64,000 bases of DNA from Bacteroidota bacterium (GCA_023427985.1 JAEYZM010000008.1:186001-250000), one strand, 5' to 3'; counted from the first letter of the stretch, positions 38,201-46,921 are shown. Numbers and translations are program-made. Notes: a model not told the origin generated them from the sequence alone.

Positions 38201-41200
38201 ATTGGAAGGTGAATGGTGTTTCACAATCTACGGTTAACTTAAGTAATTTAGGATTACAACCAACACAAAGAACATCAATCAATTTAGGTTCAATTACAAT
38301 TGATACACTTACGAATTATAGCTTTGAATTTGTTGCATCAAATCCAAATGGATTGGCAGATGGAAATAACGCAAACGATACATTGAGAATTAATTCTTAT
38401 GTTGCTGCACTTTCTGGTAACTATACTATTGGGGGCCCAAGTGCGGATTTCCCAAGTATAAAATCTTTTGCCGATGTATTGAATCTTGCGGGCGTTTGTG
38501 GTCCAGTAGTAGCAAACGTAAATCCTAATTTTGGACCGTATACAGATCGTATTACTTTTGCTGAAATTTTTGGAACAAGCGCTGTTAATACAATCACTTT
38601 AAATGGATCAAATGCAGTTGTAACAGATACAATTAGCACAACAGCAAATAGAGCATTGGTTTTCTTAAATGGTACTAGTTATTTGACTATTGACAGTTTA
38701 GATATTCAATTAGATGATAATTCTACATTTGGATATAACATTTTATTAAAAGAAGCTAAGTACAACACGATTAAGAATTCAAAAATTACAAACTTAGCGG
38801 AGACTTCAACAGCATTTGCTGGTATAGTATTCTCGGGTGCGGAAAATACCATTTCATCAAATTCAAACTCGGCATTCAACACAATCGAGAATAACATAAT
38901 TAATGGTGGTTACTATGGTATATCTTTATATGGTACTAGTGGAAATAGAACTGCATCGAAAGAAAATATAATACGAAACAATAGAGTAGAAGATTTCTAT
39001 GCATATGGTATTTATGTTCAGAACGCCGATAGTATTTTTGTTGTGGGCAATGATTTAAGTAGAAAAAACAGAACAGTAGCAACAACAACATATGGTATTA
39101 GAGTATCAAGTTCATCTCAAAATGTATGGGTAGAGAATAATAAAATTCACAACCTATACGATGCAATGCCAACAGAAAACAGTACGACATATGGAATTTA
39201 TCATGCTACAGGAGCAGCAGTTGCTGGTAGTTCGAATATTGTAGTGAATAACTTAATATACGACATCACCAACGAAGGCTCTACTTATGGTATCTATAAT
39301 AGTGGTTCTGGTAATGTAAAATATTATCACAATACAGTTGTATTTGCAGGAAATAATTCGGCAGGATTAGGATATTCGGTATATCAGACAACTAGTGCAA
39401 CGGGTATTGAGTTATTCAATAATATTTTCTATAACGATAAAAAAGGTACTGGCAAAAAAGTAGGTATTTATATGAATACTGCTACAACACCATTGGTATC
39501 TGATTATAATAATATTTATGTACCGGGTGGTCATATTGGCTTTAACGTAAACGATAAAACTACTTTATCGGCATGGAGAGCAGTAGCTACCAACGATACA
39601 AATAGTATTTCAGTTGATCCAATATTCAGTTTTGCAAACAATGGTAACTATAGCCCAACAATTAGTATTGCTAATAATAAAGGAACTAATTTGGGTGTAA
39701 CAAATGACATAACAGGCAAAGTAAGAAGTACAACAACACCAGATATGGGTGCTTACGAATTTGATCCTATTTCAAATGATATTGCAGTTGTGGAAATATT
39801 GTATCCAACAAGTATTATGTGTGGATTACCAAACGATAGTATCGTAGTTGCAATTAGAAACCAAGGTGCAAACAATCAAACTGGTTTTAACATTAAGGCT
39901 AACATTACCGGAGCTGCTTCCGCAAGTTTAAACTATTTATATGCAGGAACCATTGCATCGGGACAAATAGATACAATTGTAATTTCAAACTACAATTCGA
40001 ATGTTAGTGGTAATGCAAGTTTGACGGTTTATTCTGAATTAGCAATTGATGAATATCGTTTGAACGATACATTGAGAAAAACAATTAACCTTACACCAGC
40101 GGCATCAGCTCCAACAGCTTCTGATGTAACAGTATGTAAGGGTGAACAAGCAATTTTAGTTGCGCAAACAAACTTACCATTAGTTAATTGGTATAACGAT
40201 CAAGGTCAATTATTAGTAAGTAACGATACATTGATTACACCTAAAATTACTGGCAATACTAAATTCTATGTTGAAGCTAGTAATCAAGCATTGACGCAAA
40301 ATTCAGTTGGACCTGTTAGTACTGCGATTGGCGGTGGAGGTGGAACCAACCTTCATACCTATCAGCAATTGTTTACCGTTAATACTAATGTGACTATTGA
40401 TACTGTATATGTATACGCAAGTGCAAATGGTACGGTTGTAGTGAATATCAAAAACAATTCGAACGCAATTGTACATACTGTATCTGTACCAGTAACAACA
40501 ACAGGATTAACACAAAAAATAGCTATTCCAATTAATAAAGCATTAACTCCAGGTAATTATAAAATGGACGCTGTTGGAACAAGCATGAATCTTTATAGAA
40601 ACACAGCTGGTGCAATCTATCCATACAGCACTTCAGGAAATGAACTTGTAATTACTGGAAGTTCTTTCTCAAATGTTAATTACTATTATTTCTTCTACGA
40701 TTGGAAAGTAACTTATTTATCTCAAGGTTGCCCAAGTCCAAGAGTTGAAGTTAATGTGAATACATTACCATCATTAACTAATTCAAGTTTGAAAAAATCA
40801 AGCACATCTACTGGTGTTCATAATTCAGGTTCTGAATTGAATCCAGATGTTGTTTGTGCCGATGGTTCATTAGATTATTATGTACAAAACCCTAACGGTT
40901 ATGATTCATTATCTCATGGTACAACTTGGAAAGTTGATAGCGTTAAAATTTATAATTTAAACTCTGGAAATTTAGTTTCTTCAGGTGTTACAATTAACAA
41001 TCAATTTATTTCGGTCGATGCAGTAGCGTCGCAAATAGATAGTACCTATAAAATTGTCTTGCTTGTTCAAGACTTAACGAATACATTGTGTGATACTACA
41101 ATTGAACATTATTTTAAAGTAGTGTCGCCAGATGTTATAAGCTTAGGAAACGATACTAGCATTTGCGATGGAGCATCGTTAAACTTAGCGGTATCAAATA

Positions 41201-42294
41201 CTGGCACATCGTACTTATGGTCAACAGGTGCTACAACATCAAGCATTACAGTAAATACAGCTGGTACATACAGTTTAATATTTACGAATGCAGGTGGTTG
41301 TGTGAGTTATGATACTATTACAGTCAGCATCTTAGGTGCACCATCAAAAGTTTTAGGAAACGATACAAGTATTTGTGCAAACTCTAGTTTGATATTAGAT
41401 GCAGGCAACCCGGGTGCAACTTATTTATGGAGCAATGGTGAAACAACTCAGACCATTACAGTAAGTGCTGCAGGATTTTATTCAGTTGAAATTAGTAATG
41501 CACAAGGATGCGTAACACGTGATACTATACTAGTTGGCGTTAATGCAAATCCAATTGTAAACTTTGGTCCTGATCAAACAGTATGTTCTAATGAGTCTGT
41601 TGTGTTAGACGCTGGTAATGTAGGTTCTACATACCTATGGTCAACAGGAGAAACTACTCAAACAATTAATGCTTTGAGTGCAGGTACTTATTCCGTAGTA
41701 GTTACGAATGCTAGTGGATGTACAGCAACTGATACAATACTTGTAAGGCACAATCAAGTTCCAGATGCAAGCTTCACATCAAGCCAATTAAGTAACTTAA
41801 GTGTACAGTTTAATTCTGTAGTGGTTCCTGGCACTTCATATTCTTGGAACTTTGGTGATCCAACAAGTCCTTCAAATACATCTTTACAACCGAATCCAAT
41901 ACATGTGTTTACGGCTCCTGGAACGTATACTGTTACATTAACAGTTACCAATGTGTCTACAGGCTGTGTAAATACGGATACGAATTTTGTTAGTGTTTTC
42001 GTGGGAATTGATGCTAAAAATGTTGATTTGTTCAACTTCTATGCTGCACCAAACCCATATGCGGGATCTACTAATATTAATTTTACATTGATAGAAGATT
42101 CTAAAGTTTACGCTGAGTTATACGATGTATTAGGAAGAAAAATTATGGATGTATTGCCAATTTCAGACCTAAATTCAGGAACTCACACTATTGCTTTAAA
42201 TAATGGTCAAGATTTATCATCGGGCATTTATTTAGTAAAGCTTAATGTAAATGGTGTAGAAAGTGTAATTAGAATTCAGAACAATAGCAGATAA
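32281..42294 (+). CDS. Giant T9SS-secreted modular protein 3 (four beta-helix/CARDB repeats, Ig-like x3, PKD)
   Basis: At 3337 residues this is the longest gene in the window. Signal peptide: MKNIFTRGLIAFLLVI...SDAQ. Residues 26-220 are a beta-sandwich related to residues 896-1082 of giant protein 1; 220-315 are Ig-like. Four tandem units then follow, starting near residues 315, 902, 1473 and 2046. Each has an entry segment (G-N-Y/F-T-V...CGIxGPVVxNVNxN), a right-handed beta-helix with rungs such as NNxIxxFYxYGIYVxxxDS, an exit DIGAxEF, and a CARDB-like module (NWSVNGV...LADINNLNDT). They are followed by Ig_7 (VNWYNDQGQLL), a sandwich (2674-2820), three Ig-like repeats (2952-3159), PKD (3159-3240) and the T9SS type A sorting domain (3244-3337). 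No enzyme active site was recognised. It is likely a long surface or extracellular fibre; the function is unknown. Confidence 0.85.
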   Translation: MKNIFTRGLIAFLLVIAVTFNSDAQQIAQIGSGNSIPTNTLFSPVYRFSASSSTTAAKSNILFTADEISAAGIVNGSIISAIEFYKTNVANFAIPASKFDVYVANSSNTSLATTTTWASIQSSHTLVYQSTSYNFPDSIGWVRITFNTPFVYNGGGIEIATDLAMTGNGGATGPFQWQYTSGTPTDRIIGITGTGTTLSSTTSSYKNRPNIRFVYSGTPCVSPPTAGTSIASETFVCSGANVNLQVQGNSLGLGQTYVWESSSTETGTYTPISTSNSVPSFTINPTSDNWYRCAITCSGQTVYSTPIQVRVNLGLNGTFTIDKSLATQGTNFNSFTDAVNALKCGITGPVVFNVNPNVGEYNEYVEVPKITGASSTNTITINGNGATLKYLTTTSANRAIVKLVGTEYLIIDSLNIEGERGSSTTKYAWGIHFINNANNNIVRNSTITVSDSTTSTSAYFGIVFSGSSTGYTTTDVYNNNIIENNTIRGGYIGISMYAGSSNTAIGNKILNNKIYNFYSDGINVYGTDSTFIEGNDVYRDVPVLITSTAGIIIRGNIELATVSKNRIHDLSGGVLTNASILTGIEINGADAAVGRENTVVNNLIYSFNNSGTNYGIYNASSNGCNIYNNTIVFNSELPVSSITYGIYQLTLASNINIYNNIIQLTRNSTGNRIALYFATNTSTINSDYNIVRLSDTTSNIYFGSFGSVATAGNAVKSIDAWRLKGDSTFDQNSYADNPFFLNPAANDFTPTSAALDNKGLAIAGVTTDFNGQTRSVTNPDIGAIEFNPPPPDVGVFSFSAPQMPLSPGSSDIIARVINYGGSTLTNFNVNYSINGVPGTPITYNGSLVQRDTAIVNLGSFNFIDGSTYAIKAWAYNPNGTIDPNAFNDTAITNVVACNPLTGNYTVNTAQAVSSTNFHTVSDFINRLKNCGIAGDVVLNVDQNVGVLNERIFISDIPNLNGVNTLTLNGNGVIVTDTILSTEGFTRSLLNINESENITIRGFEFKIDEETQQAYVVNFNKSKNIKFTNNKVTSPTATSSTFGAIVLNNAINSTATTAGANTYITIDSNIIEGSYYGIIVAGTTTNNLQNKQISITNNQITDFGYYGIYMTASDSNIISNNIISRPNATNSNTVYGIYIASSAQDLRIEKNRIHSLFKSALTSTSTSYGIYLSTGATPGLKYNKVLNNLVYGIENQGTNYGLYTSTSGNIFAYGNTIVHDSKLTSTGPSYGIYVSGSAANSEFKNNNIVVTKNSSDLKYGIYVSTAATTIISDYNNVYVPQGNFGYYNGALRATIGDWQTATVNNDLNSYSLNPFSSVVNNGQYIPNNILLDDKGTSLADLTDDINGVTRGVFPDMGAFEFTIVNDDAGITALSNGVICSGNTSLNVQLKNFGAAQLTSAVVNWSVNGVAQTPVNFTGALDNNQQTDIALGPYNFIAGQSYSIKVWSSLPNTLADINNLNDTLTLTGIRTGISGNFTVGTAGNFSTIKNALDSISMWGVCGPVVLNLESNRVFTEQVFLSNIKGLNTLNTLTIKGNNTTLRPVITNTNERAVVKFSNIQYVVLDSLTIEVASNSDYGYAVQFLQNSHNNTVKNSTIITSTTSTSSTAFAGVVFNGSANSILSNNNNAFKNNKIENNTIIGGYYSIVLYGNPNDIELSKSNEFRNNSIRDFYTYGIYVYASDSAIIYGNNLERPNRTSVTTANNIYITNLSKNLRIYNNKISNSFGGNLTSTSAFYGIYFTGSPANGMKESIVANNLIYNLTGNGAQYGLYLTNSDSIQFYHNTLIFNNQVSNTAVINALLQSGTTALPNIIFKNNLISITRPGTGNRIGLYLTAAGSNVQSNNNNFYINANGGNNNVVYANSTFYSNLSAWQVTGQDANSYALNPSFSIPSPGVYLPSSGALDNQGVYIPFVDKDLRDSVRNMVSPDIGAFEFTGIAQDAAIPSIDFRGSCPGLTDIKINLLNASSSTLDDITINWKVNGVSQSTVNLSNLGLQPTQRTSINLGSITIDTLTNYSFEFVASNPNGLADGNNANDTLRINSYVAALSGNYTIGGPSADFPSIKSFADVLNLAGVCGPVVANVNPNFGPYTDRITFAEIFGTSAVNTITLNGSNAVVTDTISTTANRALVFLNGTSYLTIDSLDIQLDDNSTFGYNILLKEAKYNTIKNSKITNLAETSTAFAGIVFSGAENTISSNSNSAFNTIENNIINGGYYGISLYGTSGNRTASKENIIRNNRVEDFYAYGIYVQNADSIFVVGNDLSRKNRTVATTTYGIRVSSSSQNVWVENNKIHNLYDAMPTENSTTYGIYHATGAAVAGSSNIVVNNLIYDITNEGSTYGIYNSGSGNVKYYHNTVVFAGNNSAGLGYSVYQTTSATGIELFNNIFYNDKKGTGKKVGIYMNTATTPLVSDYNNIYVPGGHIGFNVNDKTTLSAWRAVATNDTNSISVDPIFSFANNGNYSPTISIANNKGTNLGVTNDITGKVRSTTTPDMGAYEFDPISNDIAVVEILYPTSIMCGLPNDSIVVAIRNQGANNQTGFNIKANITGAASASLNYLYAGTIASGQIDTIVISNYNSNVSGNASLTVYSELAIDEYRLNDTLRKTINLTPAASAPTASDVTVCKGEQAILVAQTNLPLVNWYNDQGQLLVSNDTLITPKITGNTKFYVEASNQALTQNSVGPVSTAIGGGGGTNLHTYQQLFTVNTNVTIDTVYVYASANGTVVVNIKNNSNAIVHTVSVPVTTTGLTQKIAIPINKALTPGNYKMDAVGTSMNLYRNTAGAIYPYSTSGNELVITGSSFSNVNYYYFFYDWKVTYLSQGCPSPRVEVNVNTLPSLTNSSLKKSSTSTGVHNSGSELNPDVVCADGSLDYYVQNPNGYDSLSHGTTWKVDSVKIYNLNSGNLVSSGVTINNQFISVDAVASQIDSTYKIVLLVQDLTNTLCDTTIEHYFKVVSPDVISLGNDTSICDGASLNLAVSNTGTSYLWSTGATTSSITVNTAGTYSLIFTNAGGCVSYDTITVSILGAPSKVLGNDTSICANSSLILDAGNPGATYLWSNGETTQTITVSAAGFYSVEISNAQGCVTRDTILVGVNANPIVNFGPDQTVCSNESVVLDAGNVGSTYLWSTGETTQTINALSAGTYSVVVTNASGCTATDTILVRHNQVPDASFTSSQLSNLSVQFNSVVVPGTSYSWNFGDPTSPSNTSLQPNPIHVFTAPGTYTVTLTVTNVSTGCVNTDTNFVSVFVGIDAKNVDLFNFYAAPNPYAGSTNINFTLIEDSKVYAELYDVLGRKIMDVLPISDLNSGTHTIALNNGQDLSSGIYLVKLNVNGVESVIRIQNNSR
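33225..40090 (+). repeat. Four tandem ~1.7-kb beta-helix/CARDB coding repeats
   Basis: Repeat units begin near 33225, 34984, 36699 and 38417, a spacing of about 1.72-1.76 kb. They are recognisable at protein level by the repeated entry, beta-helix, DIGAxEF and CARDB-like segments. They are diverged in DNA, so the duplication is not recent. Two similar units occur in giant gene 2 (from about 24599 and 26310). Confidence 0.75.
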
Positions 42295-42312
42295 GCTATA
42301 ATATAATGAGAG

Positions 42313-42339
42313 AAGCCGCATGTGTTAAACATGCGGCTT
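42313..42339. terminator. Bidirectional terminator after giant gene 3
   Basis: An 11-bp perfect stem (AAGCCGCATGT with ACATGCGGCTT) and a 5-base loop are followed by a T-tract on the plus strand. It ends 2 bases before the stop codon of the convergent dehydrogenase-like gene and may serve both. Confidence 0.88.
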
Positions 42340-42341
42340 TT

Positions 42342-43016
42342 TTATTTTAATCGATTATTGAAAATTGATTGAATTTGATCCGATGAAAGAGTTTGGTGTT
42401 CAAAACTAGAATCAGCTGCTTTTTGGTGCATAGCAAAAGCTACTACCATTGCATCTATTGGCTTATATTGTTTTGCGAATAATGAAAGAATAGGCGACCA
42501 AATTTTTGAGCTAATAATTGCAATTCGCTCTCCTAATCGGAATTCTTTGCGCATACCCAATAATAAGGATGGCCTAAAAATGTATAAGCCTTTAAAACCT
42601 ATTCCTTTAAGAGTTTCTTCCAATTCACCTTTTACTTGATTGTAAAATATGTTAGAGTTTTTATTAGCACCCATTGCAGACACAACTAAAAACTTAGATG
42701 CGCCATTTTTACGTGTAATATTGGCAAGCTTAATTGGATAGTGTAAATCAATTTTTTTAAAGTTTTCCTTAGATCCTGCCACTTTGATCGTAGTGCCTAA
42801 ACAGCAGAATACGTCATCGGCAATCAAATCGTTTGAGAAGTTCTCAATGTTTTCGAAGTTGCATATAATATTTTTAATCTTAGGATCTTTCAGTACTAAT
42901 GCTTGTCTAGAAATTACAATAATTTCAGAATAGTTTTTATCATGTAACAAATAACTTAAAACAAACTTCCCAATTAAACCAGTAGCTCCTGCGATTATTG
43001 CTTTTTTATTTTGCAT
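42342..43016 (-). CDS. NAD(P)-binding Rossmann oxidoreductase (TIP30/HTATIP2-like short-chain dehydrogenase)
   Basis: This is a 224-residue protein with the nucleotide-binding motif GATGLIG at residues 10-16, a conserved CCLGTTIKVAGS segment and VVSAMGANKNSNIFYNQVKGELE. The last contains the Ser113, Tyr125 and Lys129 arrangement of extended short-chain dehydrogenases of the TIP30 group. The FRPSLLLG substrate-side motif is also present. It probably binds NADPH; the substrate is unknown. The start overlaps the end of ybeY by 11 bases, so it is the third gene of a minus-strand operon with the DUF4175 gene and ybeY. Confidence 0.8.
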   Translation of the reverse strand: MQNKKAIIAGATGLIGKFVLSYLLHDKNYSEIIVISRQALVLKDPKIKNIICNFENIENFSNDLIADDVFCCLGTTIKVAGSKENFKKIDLHYPIKLANITRKNGASKFLVVSAMGANKNSNIFYNQVKGELEETLKGIGFKGLYIFRPSLLLGMRKEFRLGERIAIISSKIWSPILSLFAKQYKPIDAMVVAFAMHQKAADSSFEHQTLSSDQIQSIFNNRLK

Positions 43017-43437
43017 AAAACATTCTTCTTTTTAAATAATAATTTTCCTTTTCTCTCATCTTCGATTGTTGTTCTTTATTTTTGTCTTTATATCCAATTA
43101 GATGTAAAGCTCCATGAATCATGACCCTGTGTAACTCATCTATATAATCAACACCAAATTTTAATGCATTTTCTTTTACTCGCTCTACGCTTATGAATAT
43201 ATCTCCTTCAATTAAATCTTGAATTTCAGATTGATCAAAAGTTATAATGTCGGTTAATGTGTTATGTTGAAGATACTCAACATTCATTTGATACAAATAA
43301 TCATCACTACAGAAAATATAATTTAAAGTGCCAAGATTTTTCTTTTCCTTTTGTATACTTTCTTTAATCCAAGTTTTTACAAGTCTTTTTTGTTCAAGTC
43401 TCGCTTTTATATCTTCTTCAAAAAAATAAATGGCCAT
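43006..43437 (-). CDS. ybeY: Endoribonuclease YbeY (rRNA maturation)
   Basis: YbeY is a single-strand endoribonuclease involved in 16S rRNA 3' processing and ribosome quality control. The signature here is HGALHLIGYKD (residues 108-118). His108 and His112 match the first two zinc ligands, but Asp118 stands where the Escherichia coli protein has its third His. DELHRVMIHG and the NTLTDIITFD segment are otherwise typical. Its 143 residues are usual for Bacteroidota. The start codon overlaps the stop of the upstream DUF4175 gene by one base (TAATG), suggesting translational coupling. Confidence 0.9.
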   Translation of the reverse strand: MAIYFFEEDIKARLEQKRLVKTWIKESIQKEKKNLGTLNYIFCSDDYLYQMNVEYLQHNTLTDIITFDQSEIQDLIEGDIFISVERVKENALKFGVDYIDELHRVMIHGALHLIGYKDKNKEQQSKMREKENYYLKRRMFYAK

Positions 43438-46400
43438 TATGGTTTTTGATTAAAATATTGGTTTACTTTTTCTTTATAATATGGGTCTAATCCAGGCGGT
43501 ACAGTTTTTATTAACTCCAGCTCCTTCAATTTTTCTTTTTTATATTCTTCGAATTTTAGATTAGGTCTTTCAAAGTTTTCATTACCCGATTTTGATTCTC
43601 TTTTATTGTCTAACTCGCGTTCTCTTGCAGCTTTCTCTACTTCTAGAAGTCGAGTCATAATTTCTTTCTGCCTATTTAAAGTTTCTTGACTAATAACTTT
43701 ATTATAAAGTTCTGTTTCAGTTTTCTCCATTTCTTTTTTCAACTGATTCAACTCTTTTGAATTACCACCTTGACCATCTTTATTCATTTCTTTTTCCAGT
43801 TGATTTAATGCGTTTCTAATAGCCTGTTGTTGTGCCGCCATTTTAGCAAGCGATTCTGACATTTTTTGTTGTCCTTGTGCTCCTGGTTTTTGGCCTGGTT
43901 TCTGACCATTCTTTAATTCCTCAATTTGTTTGTTGAGTTGTTCTTGCATTTTCGATAAGGACTGTCCTAGACCCTTGCCTTTCTTCTTACCAGGTTTCTG
44001 TCCGGGTTTTGCATTTTGCTTTTGGTCGTTCATGTCCTCTTGCATTTGTTGTAGTATTTCACTCAGAAGCAATGCTAGATTATTAATAGATGTCATTGCA
44101 TATTGTTGACGCATCGTTGCTTCAGGAGTTCTACGCTCAGCAAGTGCTTCAATGCTTTTTGACATTTGCTCATTTATGCTAGAAATCTCTCTATTTATAA
44201 ATGGTTTGATTTGAGCTACTTTTTTGCTTAATGCATACAGACTATCTTGTATTATTTGAACATCATCTTTTATATTTTTTTGTTTTAAAGTTAGTTTGAC
44301 ATATTGTGGATCTGCAATTTGCGTACGTTTAATTGCTTCCATTGTTTTTTCTTGCTCAAAAGAAGCAGTTAATAAATTATCTAGAATTTGTCTTAAGGCT
44401 TTGATGTTTAAGTCTAATTCGTCCATCTCAGATTGCATCTGCTTGCTCTTCATCTTATTCGAAAGCTCTTTCATTTTTTGAGCAGCATCTTTTTGAGGTT
44501 GACTTGCTTTTTTGCTATTATTATTATTTAATTCTTTTTCAGATTCCTTAAGTTTATTGTCGATTTGATTTAAGTCTGAGTCGGGACTTTCAAAATCTTG
44601 AGGTTCCTCTAATTCTTTATTTTTTTCTTCGAGATCTTTTAAGTCTTTTTTAATTTCATCAAATTCTTTATTGATTGATTCTTGTTTTTTCTTTAGATCA
44701 TCACTAGAGTTTTTTGAATCTTTGGATTCATTAGACAATTGTTCCTGTTTTTTTGAAAGTTCATCTAACTTATCTATGCTTTCAGAGAGTTTCTGTTCAA
44801 ACTCCATTTGTTTATACATTTCAAGCATTCGATCCATTTCTTTCTCGAGTTGCTTGTTTTCTAATTGCATTTTTTGTAGTTGTTGCTGAGATAGTTCTTT
44901 GTTATTTTGTTCTAATAGCTTTTCTAATTCCTTAATCATGTTTTTTGTTTTTTCATCTAACATGTTTTCAAAAAGCTCTTCTATTTGTTTCTTTTTATTG
45001 AGTAATTCAGGACTTAGATTTTTATAATCTTCTTCTAGTTGATTCGATTTTTTGATTTGTTCTTGAATGTCCTTTATTTCGTTCTCAATATTTTGCTGAC
45101 GTTGAATCAATTCTTTAATTTGATTTTTCTCTTCGTATTTAATTGATTTCTGATTAATTAATTTTTCATTAAGTTTTTTAGCATCCTTTTGTATTTGCTC
45201 TGATTTTTTTATAGCATCCTTTAGTTTATCTTTTATGCTTTCCGAATTTTTATCTAGTTCATTAGCAATTTCTTTTTCTGATGGACTATTGAATGTCATA
45301 ATTTGACTCCTCGTTTTTTTAGCACCATTGACCCCATCGTTATCATACACTTCAAAATAATACGAAATTTCATCGTTCGACTGATTAATGTCTGCTTCCC
45401 AAAAATGAAAAAATCGCTGTGAGTTTAAGTTTTTTTGAATCGGCACATTCGTGATTTTGAGATCTCCATTCGCATTTTTCGCGATAAAAATTAATTTAGA
45501 AAATCCGTAATCGTCATTAATTACACCACTAAAATAAAAGCGTTTAGTATTTACGCTATCTCTAGTTTGACTAAGTTCTATAGATGGGTGTTTATCTTTA
45601 ATTACCTCGATGTAATACTTCATTGTATCTACTTTTAGGTTTAAAGGATGAATGGGAATAATGGTATAATTAGAAGAATTATTAATCTTCTTGCTAAGTT
45701 TTACATTGTTTTCGGTACTTGTTAAAACTTCCTTTTTGCCAAACAGATTAAATTCAATTTTTTGTAGATGCTCGGTTCCAATATTCCAATCTATCTGCGT
45801 ACCTTCAGGAATAGTAAAATCACCAATATTTTTTAAGGATTCATTAGGTCTATTTAAATAAGAAGGGAAATTTAATTGAATATTTAATGCACTAATTGTT
45901 GGTTTTGCAATAACTTCAATGATGTAGTTGTTGGAAGAATATCCAGAAGCTTCAAAATAGAAATTAGAATTAACCTGTAAATTATCTAATTTGTAATAGA
46001 AGTTGGTATTATCTTTTTTATCTAATTTATAAGTACTCTCTTCAAGATGTAAGTAAACATCTTGAGGAATTTCTTCACCTTCAATTTTTATTTCAACCGT
46101 TAATTCATCGCCTTGATTGATTCGTAGAGATTCATTTTTCAATATGAATTTAAATGGAGCGGGTTTTTCAAATTGTTTGTCGTATTGAATTAAGCGTGCG
46201 CTCCCCGACTCAATAAAACCAGGTAGAATGATTGCTAATAATATTATAATGCTAAGTGGTAAATAAATGTATTTTAAATACTTTTTATTTTTAGATAAGT
46301 CAATTGCACTAATAAAGGGTACTGCTTTTATTTCAACTATCTTCTGATTAATACTAGCCTCAATTAGGTTAATGCGTTCTAATTCTGTTGAGCTTAATTG

Positions 46401-46754
46401 ATGTAATTCTAAAATATTGATTAATTTGTCTTCTACTTCAACAAAATGTTTTCCAATTATTTCAGCAGCTTGAATATGTGATATTCTATTACCTAATTTA
46501 TAATATTTTGAAAGTGGTACTATAATAGTGTTGGTTAACAACATCAGCAAAAAACCTATAGTACTAAACAATAGAATGGTTTTCCAAATTGGTTTTAGAT
46601 AGAAAAAATATTCAAGTGTATTTAAAAGAATAAAGCATAGCAAAGCTATACTAGTAAAATAGATAGCGCCTCTGAAAAGTTTATTCAAGTAAAACTTTCG
46701 GATAAACTTGTCTAATTTTTCAATTAATAAGGAATAAGCTGAGTTGGACGACAT
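43437..46754 (-). CDS. DUF4175 family membrane-anchored coiled-coil protein
   Basis: This is a protein of about 1105 residues with two adjacent hydrophobic segments near the N-terminus (about residues 32-52 and 60-80) and another near 170-188. A beta-rich region follows with internal phrases such as YYIEVIKDKHPSIELS and SYYFEVYDNDGVNGAKKT. Then comes a very long Lys/Glu/Gln-rich coiled coil (about 500-860), low-complexity GQKPGQKPGKKKGKG stretches and another coiled segment. This layout is that of the DUF4175 family, common and uncharacterised in Bacteroidota and other phyla. It is probably an envelope-spanning or periplasm-facing structural protein. The start at 46754 (MSSNS) was preferred; an ATG two codons upstream is possible. 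It is first in an operon with ybeY and the dehydrogenase-like gene. Confidence 0.75.
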   Translation of the reverse strand: MSSNSAYSLLIEKLDKFIRKFYLNKLFRGAIYFTSIALLCFILLNTLEYFFYLKPIWKTILLFSTIGFLLMLLTNTIIVPLSKYYKLGNRISHIQAAEIIGKHFVEVEDKLINILELHQLSSTELERINLIEASINQKIVEIKAVPFISAIDLSKNKKYLKYIYLPLSIIILLAIILPGFIESGSARLIQYDKQFEKPAPFKFILKNESLRINQGDELTVEIKIEGEEIPQDVYLHLEESTYKLDKKDNTNFYYKLDNLQVNSNFYFEASGYSSNNYIIEVIAKPTISALNIQLNFPSYLNRPNESLKNIGDFTIPEGTQIDWNIGTEHLQKIEFNLFGKKEVLTSTENNVKLSKKINNSSNYTIIPIHPLNLKVDTMKYYIEVIKDKHPSIELSQTRDSVNTKRFYFSGVINDDYGFSKLIFIAKNANGDLKITNVPIQKNLNSQRFFHFWEADINQSNDEISYYFEVYDNDGVNGAKKTRSQIMTFNSPSEKEIANELDKNSESIKDKLKDAIKKSEQIQKDAKKLNEKLINQKSIKYEEKNQIKELIQRQQNIENEIKDIQEQIKKSNQLEEDYKNLSPELLNKKKQIEELFENMLDEKTKNMIKELEKLLEQNNKELSQQQLQKMQLENKQLEKEMDRMLEMYKQMEFEQKLSESIDKLDELSKKQEQLSNESKDSKNSSDDLKKKQESINKEFDEIKKDLKDLEEKNKELEEPQDFESPDSDLNQIDNKLKESEKELNNNNSKKASQPQKDAAQKMKELSNKMKSKQMQSEMDELDLNIKALRQILDNLLTASFEQEKTMEAIKRTQIADPQYVKLTLKQKNIKDDVQIIQDSLYALSKKVAQIKPFINREISSINEQMSKSIEALAERRTPEATMRQQYAMTSINNLALLLSEILQQMQEDMNDQKQNAKPGQKPGKKKGKGLGQSLSKMQEQLNKQIEELKNGQKPGQKPGAQGQQKMSESLAKMAAQQQAIRNALNQLEKEMNKDGQGGNSKELNQLKKEMEKTETELYNKVISQETLNRQKEIMTRLLEVEKAARERELDNKRESKSGNENFERPNLKFEEYKKEKLKELELIKTVPPGLDPYYKEKVNQYFNQKP

Positions 46755-46897
46755 AATCACTAAACGTTAAAATTAAGTATTTTAATATCATTTTGTCGCT
46801 TTTTTAAGCTATTTCAAAGATTTTTTACAAACAATGGTACGAGCTTTAGGTTTAATATAGGCTGACAAATGTCATAGAAATAAAAAACTATTAATAG

Positions 46898-46905
46898 TAT
46901 CTTTG
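46898..46905 (+). promoter_or_regulatory. -7 box for the CstB-like gene
   Basis: TATCTTTG is a perfect TAnnTTTG match, 16 bases before the start codon, giving a very short leader. No clear TTTG is seen at -33. Confidence 0.5.
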
Positions 46906-46921
46906 AATATAAATTTTAATT

